Assembly (NCBI GenBank): GCA_945889495.1
Contig: CAMDBU010000002.1
Coordinates: 17,984 to 81,983 of the forward strand
DNA length: 64,000 bases
Direction: 5' to 3'
Source of the DNA: Syntrophobacter sp. SbD2
GTDB taxonomy: Bacteria > Desulfobacterota > Binatia > UBA9968
Part shown: positions 22,307 through 34,030 of the stretch, one piece after another
Layout of the letters: each line of letters starts with the position of its first letter
Position numbering within the stretch: the first letter of the stretch is position 1
Notes under the pieces: generated by a model
Told to the model about the DNA's origin: nothing
Seen by the model: only the letters and a program-made list of their open reading frames with translations
Database searches by the model: none
Made by a program: the position numbers and the translations under genes

Positions 22307-23026
22307 ATGCGCCGGCGCCGCGTTCCTTTTCACACCATCGAGCTGGCAGTGACAACCTCAGTGAAGAATCCCGAACCGATCGCACATGATTTTGCCTGGG
22401 CCAGAGAGCGCATGGTTCAGGAGCAGCTCATCGCCCGCGGCATCGCCGACCCGCGGGTGATCGTCGCGGTGCGCAAGATTCCGCGCCATGTGTTCGTCGA
22501 CCCGGGCATCGTCAACCGCGCCTATGACGACAGCGCGCTGCCGATCGGCGACAAGCAGACCCTGTCGCAACCCTACATGTCGGCGCGCATGAGCGAGGGG
22601 CTGCGCCTGGTGGGCGGCGAAAAAGTCCTCGAGATCGGCACCGGTTCGGGTTTTCAAACCGCGCTGTTGGCCGAGCTCTGTTTCAATGTTTTCTCCGTCG
22701 AGAAAATCCGCGCGCTGTCGCGCCGGGCCCGCGCGCTGCTTGACCAGCTCGATTACCACAACATCGCGCTCCATGTCGGCGACGGGACTATTGGCTGGTC
22801 CGAGCACGCGCCCTATCACGCGATCATCGTCACCGCCGGCGCGCCCATGGCGCCCCAGCCGCTGCTCGATCAATTGGCGGTCGGTGGCCGTTTGGTGATC
22901 CCCATCGGCGACGAGCAGGGACAAACCCTGATGCGCTTGACGCGCACCCGCAACGGTTTCAAGAAAGAGTCCTTGGGCGAATGCAAGTTCGTCAAGCTGC
23001 TCGGTAAATACGGCTGGCGCGAATAA
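22307..23026 (+). CDS. pcm: protein-L-isoaspartate O-methyltransferase (start codon uncertain)
   Basis: RKIPRHVFVDPGIVNRAYDDSALPIGDKQTLSQPYMSARMSEGL...VLEIGTGSGFQTALLAEL. Confidence 0.94.
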   Translation: MRRRRVPFHTIELAVTTSVKNPEPIAHDFAWARERMVQEQLIARGIADPRVIVAVRKIPRHVFVDPGIVNRAYDDSALPIGDKQTLSQPYMSARMSEGLRLVGGEKVLEIGTGSGFQTALLAELCFNVFSVEKIRALSRRARALLDQLDYHNIALHVGDGTIGWSEHAPYHAIIVTAGAPMAPQPLLDQLAVGGRLVIPIGDEQGQTLMRLTRTRNGFKKESLGECKFVKLLGKYGWRE

Positions 23027-23105
23027 CCTTGCCGGCAGGCGCTGTTCCGTTACGGTTCGGGTTAGCAGTGTTGTGATTTTTGTTCCCCGCCGCGATGCGC
23101 ATGCC

Positions 23106-23861
23106 ATGACTATCTGGACAAAATCGGTTTGGCTCAGCCTGGCGATTTTTTTCTTGGCCGGTTGTTCGTGGTTTCGCAGCAGCCCGCCGCCGCCGCAGGC
23201 AACCAGGCTGGCGACGGGAATCTATCATGTGGTCAAAGCCGGGGAAAATCTTTACCGCATCGGCAAAGCCTACGATGTGTCTTTCGACGAACTCGCCAAA
23301 GCCAATCGGTTGAAGGACCCGAGCCAAATTTATGTCGGCCAGCGGATTCTAATTCCCGGCGCCACCCGCGCCCTTCCGGTGGATACCATCGCGCCGGTGG
23401 AGGCAGCGCCAGTAGCGCGCACGCCGCCGGCGCCGCTGGAAACCAACGGCGAACCGCTCCTGTGGCCGGTGCGTGGCGCGATCAATTCTCCCTACGGCGC
23501 CCGCGGCGCCAGTTTTCACGACGGCATCGATATCGCGGCGCCGGAGGGCACGCCGATTCAAGCCATCGAGCGCGGCGAAGTGATTTATGCCGATCAATTG
23601 CGCGGCTACGGCAACATCGTCATCGTCCGCCATCCCGGCGGCATCACTTCGGTGTACGCTCATAACCAGATCAATCTGGTGCGCGAAGGGCAGCAGGTCA
23701 GCAAAGGTGAAGTGATCGCCAAGGTCGGCAGCACCGGCCGGGTCACCGGGCCGCACCTGCACTTGGAAATCCGCAAAAACAACGCCGCCCAGGACCCGCT
23801 GCGCTACCTGCCGCAGTTGTGCTGCCAAAACGCTTCCGATAATGTGGCGCCGAAAGATTAG
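23106..23861 (+). CDS. LysM + M23 peptidase lipoprotein (NlpD-like)
   Basis: Lipobox FFLAGCSW; YHVVKAGENLYRIGKAYDVSFDELAKANRL (LysM); HDGIDIAAPEGTPI...GRVTGPHLHLEIRKN (M23). Confidence 0.93.
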   Translation: MTIWTKSVWLSLAIFFLAGCSWFRSSPPPPQATRLATGIYHVVKAGENLYRIGKAYDVSFDELAKANRLKDPSQIYVGQRILIPGATRALPVDTIAPVEAAPVARTPPAPLETNGEPLLWPVRGAINSPYGARGASFHDGIDIAAPEGTPIQAIERGEVIYADQLRGYGNIVIVRHPGGITSVYAHNQINLVREGQQVSKGEVIAKVGSTGRVTGPHLHLEIRKNNAAQDPLRYLPQLCCQNASDNVAPKD

Positions 23862-23872
23862 AGGTTTTACCG

Positions 23873-25021
23873 ATGAAAGAGTTAGCGAAGATTCGTAACG
23901 ATGTAGTCGGCAGTTTACTGCGGCCGGCGGCGCTCAAAGCGGCGCGGCAGCAGTACGATGAAGGTAAGTTGACGCTGGAGCAGTTGCGCGCGCTCGAAGA
24001 TCGCGCGATTCGCGACGCGGTCAAGTTGCAAGAAGATTTGGGTCTATCCGTGGTCACTGACGGCGAATACCGCCGGCTCAACTTTCAAGACAGCTTCGGC
24101 GAATCGGTGACCGGCTACGACGCCGGTAAGCCGAGTCTGGAGCTGTACGAAAAGCGCGTCGAGGGCAGCAGCCCCGGACAGCGCTGGGAAATCCCCGACC
24201 AGGGCGAGCAGAAGGGCACGGCGGTGGCGCAGCGCCGGCCGGTGCTCACCAAGCTCGGCCTGGCGCGCAACGTGCCGGCGGAAGAGTTTCGCTTCTTAAA
24301 ACAGGTCGCCGCCAAGCCCGGCAAGGTCGCCTTGATCGGCCCGGACCGAATCTCCCAGCGCTTCGACTGGCAAAAATCCACCGCGGTTTATTCTGGACTC
24401 GACGAGTTCGTTAACGATGTCGTGAAAGTCGAGCGCGAAATTATTGCTGGACTCGTGCAAGCCGGTTGCCGCTATGTGCAGATCGACGCGCCGGGCTACA
24501 CCGCCTACGTCGACAAGCCGTCGCTCGACGCCATGCGCGCGCGTGGCGAAGATCCCAAGGAGAATTTCAGCCGCTCGCTCAAAGCCGACAACGCCGTGCT
24601 CGCCGGCTTCGACGATATCACTTTCGGAATACACCTGTGCCGCGGCAACCAGCGCAGCATGTGGCATCGCGAAGGCAGCTACGACGAGATCGCCGAACGG
24701 CTGCTCAACGAACTCAATCACGACCGTTTTCTCTTCGAATACGACACGCCGCGCGCCGGCGGCTTCGAGCCGCTGCGCTTTTTGCCCAAGGGCAAAGTCA
24801 TCGTGCTCGGACTGGTCAGCACCAAGGTCACCGAGATGGAAACCGTCGACGGTCTCAAACGACGCATCGACGAAGCGGCCAAATACGCGCCGCTCGATCA
24901 AATCGCCATCAGCCCGCAGTGCGGATTCTCTTCTGATGTAGTCGGCAATCTGATCAGCGACGACGATCAAAAGCGCAAGCTCGAAATCGTTGTTGAGACC
25001 GCGCGGCAGGTTTGGGGTTAG
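23873..25021 (+). CDS. cobalamin-independent methionine synthase-like (MetE C-terminal domain) protein
   Basis: RNDVVGSLLRP, VVTDGEYRR, VQIDAPGY, GIHLCRGN, SPQCGFSS: His/Cys/Cys zinc-ligand pattern of the MetE family. Confidence 0.88.
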   Translation: MKELAKIRNDVVGSLLRPAALKAARQQYDEGKLTLEQLRALEDRAIRDAVKLQEDLGLSVVTDGEYRRLNFQDSFGESVTGYDAGKPSLELYEKRVEGSSPGQRWEIPDQGEQKGTAVAQRRPVLTKLGLARNVPAEEFRFLKQVAAKPGKVALIGPDRISQRFDWQKSTAVYSGLDEFVNDVVKVEREIIAGLVQAGCRYVQIDAPGYTAYVDKPSLDAMRARGEDPKENFSRSLKADNAVLAGFDDITFGIHLCRGNQRSMWHREGSYDEIAERLLNELNHDRFLFEYDTPRAGGFEPLRFLPKGKVIVLGLVSTKVTEMETVDGLKRRIDEAAKYAPLDQIAISPQCGFSSDVVGNLISDDDQKRKLEIVVETARQVWG

Positions 25022-25190
25022 GCCTCGTCGGGCGAGGCATGGCGGATTTCAAATTTCAGATTCCATATTTCACGGATTGAACGGTTGGTGGCGGCGGCGC
25101 CGGGATCGGCGAAGCGAGAACTGTTGATCGAGAGGCGAGGATAGTTAATACGCAGTCCTGACCTACACCTCAATGCGCTTGGGTGAGAAT

Positions 25191-27191
25191 CTAACGCTTG
25201 TGCAGCCCAAGTTTCTCGAATAGCATTCGGTTTCGACGCTTGGCATCTCCCACCAATTTGTCGTACGAAATAATCTCGACGTATCCGTTGCCTTCCGGGA
25301 GTGTGACAAAGAATCCTTCGTTATCAGCGGTCCTGTGATATCGCATAGAGACCTGTTTCCGAAGACTCGGCATGAGATCGGCGATCAGATAACCTGTATA
25401 GCGCAAGTGCGCCGGGTTGACCGGCCTGCCATCGATATCCGTAACGTCGCCTTGGTCGATTTCAACGAACCGTTGAATGATCTGGTCAGCCGGATCCTTA
25501 TCATAGTCGTCGCGGCCTGGACGTTTGAATTCGACTATGACTACGCCGCCGCCTGGAAGGTTGTTCGGTTCCGCTACGCCGATCGGTGTGTCATAGAAGA
25601 AAGCCAAGATGTCCGGCTCCTTACCGGATGTCGCCTCCAGCCCCACTACCTTGTTTAGCTTCTTGTCCGATACCAGGAGCGTATGAAAACACAGCCGCTC
25701 GTCGATCAGCCACAGGTTCTGCTGGTCGAGGAAGACATCCTTGGATGACACTCCCATCGGGAAAATCATTTTGTGCAGCACCTTCTCGAAAGGATATTTA
25801 GAGTCGGCCTGGACGCGCTTGAGACTTTGGTCGATTAAATCGAGAATTGTGCGCCTATGAGCAACGTAATCGGCTAGCTTGGCCTTGCCGACATCGTTCA
25901 TCTGCTCCATCAACGTCTTGATACGTTCCTGGTACTGGTCAAAAGACTCCTTTTCAATCAGCGCGGCGACATGCCTTTCCTCCTTACGCATGCCGTCTTC
26001 TATCTCACGGCGGATGTGGAGAAGGGCCTCGTCGAGTTGTTCGTCCTTGAGACCCGGCTGAACCCGTTGTTCTAGAAGTGACCGATATCTCTCATTAGTC
26101 AGCACTCTGTATTCAGGAGCCTGTTCGACGAAGCGCTCGACCTGCGCAATCTTCTCCTCGTTAGTGGTTTTCAGATCGGCGGTAAGGACGCTTCGGAGCG
26201 CATCCGCGAGCGCTTTATTGAAATCCCGTCGAGACACCAACGATGCCTCCAACTCAGGCTCGTCCTCCGACTGGAAAGCAATCTGCGTACGTTCCTGGTT
26301 CGCGTTGGCGTCAAGATACTCTCCGGTTATGAGGACAATAAGCGTGTATGCCTCTTGGTTTTCGTCTACAAGACGATCTGGCAACTCGGGTAGCATATCC
26401 CTCAATTTTGCGGCCGTAACCTCACGACCGTTCGCGCACAGATGATAATCGTGCCGTGCGCGCCCATCCCTGTGGCGGTACGCTTGCAACGCAAAGACAT
26501 GTCCAACCACATCGAAGAACTTCTCTTCGATGTGCGGCTGGACCGAAGATTGGAAGAGAGACTTGAGGTCGACAGAGGCGTGTCCTGGATATTCGAGCGA
26601 GATCGGGGGACACAATCTTGCGGCAAAGCGAATTAGGAAATGGGCAATGATACGCTTGGCCAGGATTTCAGGATCCAAAGGCCATGCCCCGCGGTAGCGA
26701 TCAGTAAGTCCCCGCACGGTCAGAGTTGTCCCTGTGGGGGCATCGCTCAGCTTGGTCACGTCGGCCCCATGAAGTTCCTTCGCTATTGAAAATCCGAAAT
26801 TCCGAGAAAAATGCTTGCCATCCTTCTCAAAAACGCTGCACACCTCACAAGTCGCAAACACCTTAAGAAAAGTGAATCGTCCGACTCCCTTTCCGCCGAC
26901 CTTAACCTTAGACAAAGTATAGGCTTCCCCGAACGATGCCGTATTACTGTCAGTGAATCCGACCCCGTCATCGGAGATTTCAAACCCGTCGATCGATGCC
27001 GCTTGATCTCCGGCTCGGCTGAAGAGATCGTCCGAACCCAGCAGACGGATACGAATGGAACCGCCTGCGGAATTTCCGTGTTTTTCCTCTATGGCGTCCA
27101 TCGAGTTCGAGATCGCCTCGAATAACGGCATTACACCTCGAGATGGCGTCAGTTCGAGACGATCAACTAATCCACGTATATTTGTAAGCAT
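25191..27191 (-). CDS. GHKL (HSP90/MORC-like) ATPase fused to a C-terminal PD-(D/E)XK-like nuclease domain
   Basis: Bergerat motifs EAISNSMDAI (N box), ISDDGVGF (G1), GGKGVGRF (G2), PTGTTLTV; S5-like HDYHLCANGREV; coiled-coil linker; C-terminal EPDILAFF...GGGVVIVEFKRPGRDD...DQIIQRFVEI. Confidence 0.82.
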   Translation of the reverse strand: MLTNIRGLVDRLELTPSRGVMPLFEAISNSMDAIEEKHGNSAGGSIRIRLLGSDDLFSRAGDQAASIDGFEISDDGVGFTDSNTASFGEAYTLSKVKVGGKGVGRFTFLKVFATCEVCSVFEKDGKHFSRNFGFSIAKELHGADVTKLSDAPTGTTLTVRGLTDRYRGAWPLDPEILAKRIIAHFLIRFAARLCPPISLEYPGHASVDLKSLFQSSVQPHIEEKFFDVVGHVFALQAYRHRDGRARHDYHLCANGREVTAAKLRDMLPELPDRLVDENQEAYTLIVLITGEYLDANANQERTQIAFQSEDEPELEASLVSRRDFNKALADALRSVLTADLKTTNEEKIAQVERFVEQAPEYRVLTNERYRSLLEQRVQPGLKDEQLDEALLHIRREIEDGMRKEERHVAALIEKESFDQYQERIKTLMEQMNDVGKAKLADYVAHRRTILDLIDQSLKRVQADSKYPFEKVLHKMIFPMGVSSKDVFLDQQNLWLIDERLCFHTLLVSDKKLNKVVGLEATSGKEPDILAFFYDTPIGVAEPNNLPGGGVVIVEFKRPGRDDYDKDPADQIIQRFVEIDQGDVTDIDGRPVNPAHLRYTGYLIADLMPSLRKQVSMRYHRTADNEGFFVTLPEGNGYVEIISYDKLVGDAKRRNRMLFEKLGLHKR

Positions 27192-27265
27192 GGGGCCATG
27201 TACCTTTTTGCGAGCAGCCTAATCATTGAGGGTCGTGCCTTGCCTTTTGACCGTTGGTGACCGCC

Positions 27266-27709
27266 CTAGATCGTTCCCGGAATCACAACCTCAATGTCAT
27301 TGTTGAGAGCGGTAAAATCACGGCCGTTGAAGGTTAACACGGTCGTGGCTTTGCCTTGCTCGGCGCAGGCGCCGATTACCGCGTCGTAGGTTCGTCCACC
27401 GGCCACGCTGTTTTTTGACGCGGGTCGCAATAAAGTTTCGTACGATTTTGCGTTGAGCGCGATGATCTTTGCTATCTTAAGGAAGTTATTTCCCAGCAGT
27501 GTCATCGCGGTTTGCGGTGACACACGATGTGGCGGCGGAAGGCGGGTAAGAACCGCATACGCCTCAACCAATGCCGGAGCCGCGACGATCATTTTGGCTC
27601 GTCCGGCGAGCCGCGTCTGGATTTCGTTTGCGGCGGCCTCATGATGTTCATGCCATGAGCAGACGGCCGCGATCATGCAGCTGGTATCCGGCAGAAATGC
27701 GGGCGGCAT
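27266..27709 (-). CDS. VapC-like PIN-domain toxin
   Basis: MPPAFLPDTSCMIAAVCSWHEHHEAA...GGRTYDAVIGACAEQGKATTVLTFNGRDF. Confidence 0.85.
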   Translation of the reverse strand: MPPAFLPDTSCMIAAVCSWHEHHEAAANEIQTRLAGRAKMIVAAPALVEAYAVLTRLPPPHRVSPQTAMTLLGNNFLKIAKIIALNAKSYETLLRPASKNSVAGGRTYDAVIGACAEQGKATTVLTFNGRDFTALNNDIEVVIPGTI

Positions 27710-27712
27710 TGT

Positions 27713-27979
27713 TTAGCCGGAAGCGCCTGAGCGTTCTTTGCGGAGCGCTTTACGAGTCCGCTCGACCGTCGCCGTCGAAAGACGCGGAGCATCTTTAGTG
27801 GGAACGGCCACTAATAATCGCCCCTTCCTTTCGAGTTTGACCGCTAATGGAGCCGGCGTAATGGCGATGGCACCCTTTTCCCAACGGACCTCAAGCGGCA
27901 TTCCCGGCTTGATCCCAGAGTCGCGACGAACATGTTTGGGAATCACCAACCGTCCGGCGTGATCGATGGTTGTTTTCAT
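27713..27979 (-). CDS. VapB-like AbrB/SpoVT-family antitoxin
   Basis: MKTTIDHAGRLVIPKHVRRDSGIKPGMPLEVRWEKGAIAI; the ORF track extends it further upstream to 28243. Confidence 0.85.
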   Translation of the reverse strand: MKTTIDHAGRLVIPKHVRRDSGIKPGMPLEVRWEKGAIAITPAPLAVKLERKGRLLVAVPTKDAPRLSTATVERTRKALRKERSGASG

Positions 27980-28316
27980 GGGAGAGAAATTACCATTTGC
28001 TTGGCTGCCTGCCAAGACAGCAAAGCGACCGGCCGCGCGCCGATTTGACACGACCCAAGACAAGGTTGACTTATCCCATCTGCTCCATCGCCGACTTCTT
28101 AAACTCCGTTCGCATTTTCGACTGCAATGGGTACAGTGGGGCCAGCTCATCCGCCCCCTAACTTTCCTGCCGAGTCGGCCAATGCGGGGTGGAGTGATTG
28201 AATCTTGCGCCACGTCACTTGGCGGTGAAGCGATAGTCGGCATACCTAATCTAACGAGTTGACTAGAAAACTAAACCGCAGATAATAGATGCCAGTTCAG
28301 ATAGGGTAGAAAAACG

Positions 28317-28607
28317 ATGAAAACCGCCACGGTGCTAAAACTCAAAGCCGCGCTCGGCGATTATCTAAAATCGGTCAAGGCGGGCGAGGAAGTTACCATC
28401 ACCGAGCGCGGCCGGCCCATCGCTAAACTCACTCCGGCAAAAAATCACCAAGTCTCCAGTGATCGCTTGGCGGCGATGGAAAAACGCGGTCTGATCAAGC
28501 TCGGCTCGGGCAAGTTGCCGAAGGGGTTTTGGAAACTGCCGCGGCCCAAAGATCCTAAGGGCTTGGTTGCCAAGACTGTAATTCAAGAACGGGAACAAGG
28601 CTGGTGA
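28317..28607 (+). CDS. Phd/YefM-family antitoxin
   Basis: VLKLKAALGDYLKSVKAGEEVTITERGRPIAKLTP. Confidence 0.9.
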   Translation: MKTATVLKLKAALGDYLKSVKAGEEVTITERGRPIAKLTPAKNHQVSSDRLAAMEKRGLIKLGSGKLPKGFWKLPRPKDPKGLVAKTVIQEREQGW

Positions 28608-29038
28608 AGTTCTGGGACACCTCTGCAATCGTCCCGCTCTGCGTTGCTGAGCCCGCTTCGGCAACCGTCAAATCAATTCTCAGCCAGGATTCCTCGATCG
28701 TAGTTTGGTGGGGAACCCGAACCGAGTGTATTTCGGCCCTCATGCGTCAGCGCCGTGAAGGAGGCTTGTCCTTGCAAAGTGAACGACAGGCGCGTCACTT
28801 ATTGCGGCTGCTTGCGGATAGCTGGAGCGAAGTCCAGCCGAGCGATTTACTGCGGGCCACAGCGGACGGTCTCCTGGCGGCCCATTCACTGCGAGCCGCT
28901 GACGCTTTCCAGCTCGCGGCCGCGTTGCAGTGGTGTCAAAGGCGCACGACGGACAAAGAGTTGGCAACGTTCGATATTCGTATGCGCGAGGTGGCGCGGA
29001 ACGAGGGGTTCACCATCCTGCCGGTCAAAATACGCTGA
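28604..29038 (+). CDS. VapC-like PIN-domain toxin (GTG start, GTGA overlap with the antitoxin)
   Basis: MKFWDTSAIVPLCVAEPAS...LRAADAFQLAAALQWCQRRTTDKELATFDIRMREVARNEGF. Confidence 0.9.
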   Translation: MKFWDTSAIVPLCVAEPASATVKSILSQDSSIVVWWGTRTECISALMRQRREGGLSLQSERQARHLLRLLADSWSEVQPSDLLRATADGLLAAHSLRAADAFQLAAALQWCQRRTTDKELATFDIRMREVARNEGFTILPVKIR

Positions 29039-29117
29039 TCGAAAATTCCCAGCATTGCAGCGATTCTCTCTCGCTCGGAATCTTGCCGCCCCACAACATC
29101 TATGATACCTCACAGCC

Positions 29118-29654
29118 ATGAGTGACGATATCACCAGCATCCGCAACGCGATCCGCGACATTCCGGATTTCCCCAAGCCGGGAATTATTTTTAAAGACAT
29201 TATGCCATTACTCAGCAACGGGCCGTTGTTTGGCAAGACCATCGACTTGATCGCTGAGCGTTACCGCGGCCAGAAGATCGATACCGTGTTGGGCATCGAA
29301 TCGCGCGGGTTTATTTTTGGCTCGGCGCTGGCCTACAAGCTGGGCGCGGGGTTTAGCGTGGTGCGCAAGCCGGGCAAGCTGCCCTACGATACCCATAGCG
29401 CGAGCTACGAACTGGAGTACGGCAAGGATACCTTGGAGATCCATGTCGATGCGGTCGCGCCTAACTCGCGGGTGGTGATCGCCGACGACTTGATCGCTAC
29501 CGGCGGCACCGCGGCGGCGACTGCTGAGCTGGTGTCGAAACTCGGCGCCACGGTGGTCGAATGCGCTTTCGTGATCGAACTGAGCTTCCTCAACGGCCGC
29601 GCGAAGCTTGTCCCGCACAAAGTCTTTTCAGTCCTCCAGTACGACTCCGAGTAG
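29118..29654 (+). CDS. apt: adenine phosphoribosyltransferase
   Basis: [21 protein letters not shown]...[31 protein letters not shown]...[13 protein letters not shown]. Confidence 0.97.
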   Translation: MSDDITSIRNAIRDIPDFPKPGIIFKDIMPLLSNGPLFGKTIDLIAERYRGQKIDTVLGIESRGFIFGSALAYKLGAGFSVVRKPGKLPYDTHSASYELEYGKDTLEIHVDAVAPNSRVVIADDLIATGGTAAATAELVSKLGATVVECAFVIELSFLNGRAKLVPHKVFSVLQYDSE

Positions 29655-29784
29655 GGTGGCAAATCTCTGTTTTTGCAGCGTTTCCATTCCTTGACTTCAC
29701 TCGCCATTGGACTATAAGTTGATGGCAACCAGCGGCGATGGCCGCGGGGATTTTTCATTATTCATTCATTCTTAGGACCGATCG

Positions 29785-32351
<2,567 letters not shown>

Positions 32352-32379
32352 ACGCCGGCAAGATCGATTCATCGAAGCA

Positions 32380-32412
32380 CTGGCCGCCCCTACGGGCGGC
32401 CAGTTTAGTTTT
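32380..32412 (+). terminator. rho-independent terminator downstream of thiC
   Basis: CTGGCCGCCC-ctac-GGGCGGCCAG followed by TTTAGTTTTG. Confidence 0.85.
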
Positions 32413-32424
32413 GCAGCTATTTCC

Positions 32425-33006
32425 ATGCCGCGCCGCAACCGTCAACCGCCAACCCGGGTGCTTGTCTACGGTTTCGGGCCGTACCGCAAATTCACCGAGA
32501 ATATCACTTCGCAGGTCATCGATTCCCTGGCGCCGCGGCCAGGGTTGCGCAAGCTAGTTTTTCCGGTGCGCTTTCAGCGCCGGCAATTTATAGATGCCCT
32601 GGGTGAGCCGATGCCGCTGGTGGTGTTGGGCTTGGGCCAAAGCGCGCGGCCGCGCATCGAAGTAGAGACCCGAGCGATCAACCGGCGCCGCGCTGACAAG
32701 TCCAAAGTCGCCCAGCCGATTTGCGCCGCCGGCGAACCTTGGCTGCCGACGACCATGCCGCTCTACGTCACCCGGCCAGCGGCGAAGTCGATCAACGCCG
32801 GCGATTACGTCTGCAACTATTCGATGTATGTGATGCTGGAGGAGCTCGAGCGCCAAGCTGACTCCACCCGCTTCGGCTTCATCCACATTCCCTTCGACCA
32901 CGACCTGCCCGCCGCCTGCCGCTACGTCGAGCGGGTGGTGCGGCAGTGCTTTGACCTCGCCGACAAATTGGAATCGGACCGCGTCGCCAAGCGGTCAGGC
33001 GGTTAA
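32425..33006 (+). CDS. peptidase C15 / pyroglutamyl-peptidase I-like protein
   Basis: VLVYGFGPYRKFTENITSQVIDSL, IEVETRAINRR, GDYVCNYSMY (Cys), FIHIPF (His). Confidence 0.82.
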   Translation: MPRRNRQPPTRVLVYGFGPYRKFTENITSQVIDSLAPRPGLRKLVFPVRFQRRQFIDALGEPMPLVVLGLGQSARPRIEVETRAINRRRADKSKVAQPICAAGEPWLPTTMPLYVTRPAAKSINAGDYVCNYSMYVMLEELERQADSTRFGFIHIPFDHDLPAACRYVERVVRQCFDLADKLESDRVAKRSGG

Positions 33007-33054
33007 GCGGCGCGGTGCATTGCGAAAGATGATCAGCGAGAAGACGCTGCGAGT

Positions 33055-33354
33055 TTATGGATTGGCGGCCTCGGCATGCAATCTAATGCCGAGGGCACTA
33101 ACAACTTTTAAAATCGTGTCGAAATCCGGACTTCGTTCGCCGGACAGCGCCTTGTAGAGGCTCTCCCTCGACAACCCGGCATCCCGCGCTACTTGGCTCA
33201 TTCCCTTGGCGCGCGCGATATCGCCAAGCGCCTTGGCAATAAAGCTGGCATCGCCGTTGGCTTCTTCCAGGCAAGCTTCAAGATAAGCGGCCATTTCTTC
33301 CGGATTGCGTAGGTGTTCGGCAACATCGTAGCGGGTAGTTTTTGTTTTTCCCAT
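33055..33354 (-). CDS. HigA-like addiction-module antidote
   Basis: YLEACLEEANGDASFIAKALGDIARAKGMSQVARDAGLSRESLYKALSGERSPDFDTILKVVSALG. Confidence 0.9.
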   Translation of the reverse strand: MGKTKTTRYDVAEHLRNPEEMAAYLEACLEEANGDASFIAKALGDIARAKGMSQVARDAGLSRESLYKALSGERSPDFDTILKVVSALGIRLHAEAANP

Positions 33355-33364
33355 CTTGAGACTC

Positions 33365-33655
33365 CTAAAGATTACGGGCCAAGCTCAAGGCAGTCTTGAT
33401 ATCAGCGGTTTGAGTGCTCTTGTCACCACCGGCTAGCAAGACCACGATTTCTTGTCCGATCTTTTTGTAATACACCCGGTAACCAGGTCCGTAGTCGATC
33501 CGCAATTCTGAAACGCCTTCGCCGACCGGCCGAACATCGCCGGGATTACCCAGCGCTAGACGTTCGATCCTGGCTTGTAGTCTTGCTCTTGCGCGAATGT
33601 CTCTTAACCCGTCAAGCCAACGAATGAAGGTTTCGGTCTTGCGAATTTCCAACAC
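33365..33655 (-). CDS. HigB/RelE-superfamily toxin (phage-derived Gp49-like)
   Basis: TETFIRWLDGLRDIRARARLQARIERLALGNPGDVRPVGEGVSELRIDYGPGYRVYYKK. Confidence 0.92.
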   Translation of the reverse strand: MLEIRKTETFIRWLDGLRDIRARARLQARIERLALGNPGDVRPVGEGVSELRIDYGPGYRVYYKKIGQEIVVLLAGGDKSTQTADIKTALSLARNL

Positions 33656-34030
33656 GATCGAGTGTAGCCTAGCGGCTACGATGTGTCAAATGAACAGCTT
33701 GGTGCAGGTTGCTGCTTGATGAAAGATCCGCTGTTTAGTGGTCCGGTTCGACGGGAGAGCGGAGGGGAGAGGTGCGTTGCCGCGTCGCTCGCTCGAACTC
33801 CAAGCAATTGGCGTCGGCGCACACTTTAGGGCACGAGTCGGAAGGCTCAGATAGCTGAGGATTTTGATGATCACCGGCGGATCTTCGGTCTTCGATGGCG
33901 GCGATGATCTGCATTCGGAATGATAGGCGAGTTATAAAGGTCCGAGCTTATGGCTGTTTGATTTCGCGCTGCGCGCGGCGACCGTGCTAGTTGCCGAGAT
34001 GCTGCGCCAGGTAGCGCGTGGCGCCGCTGG

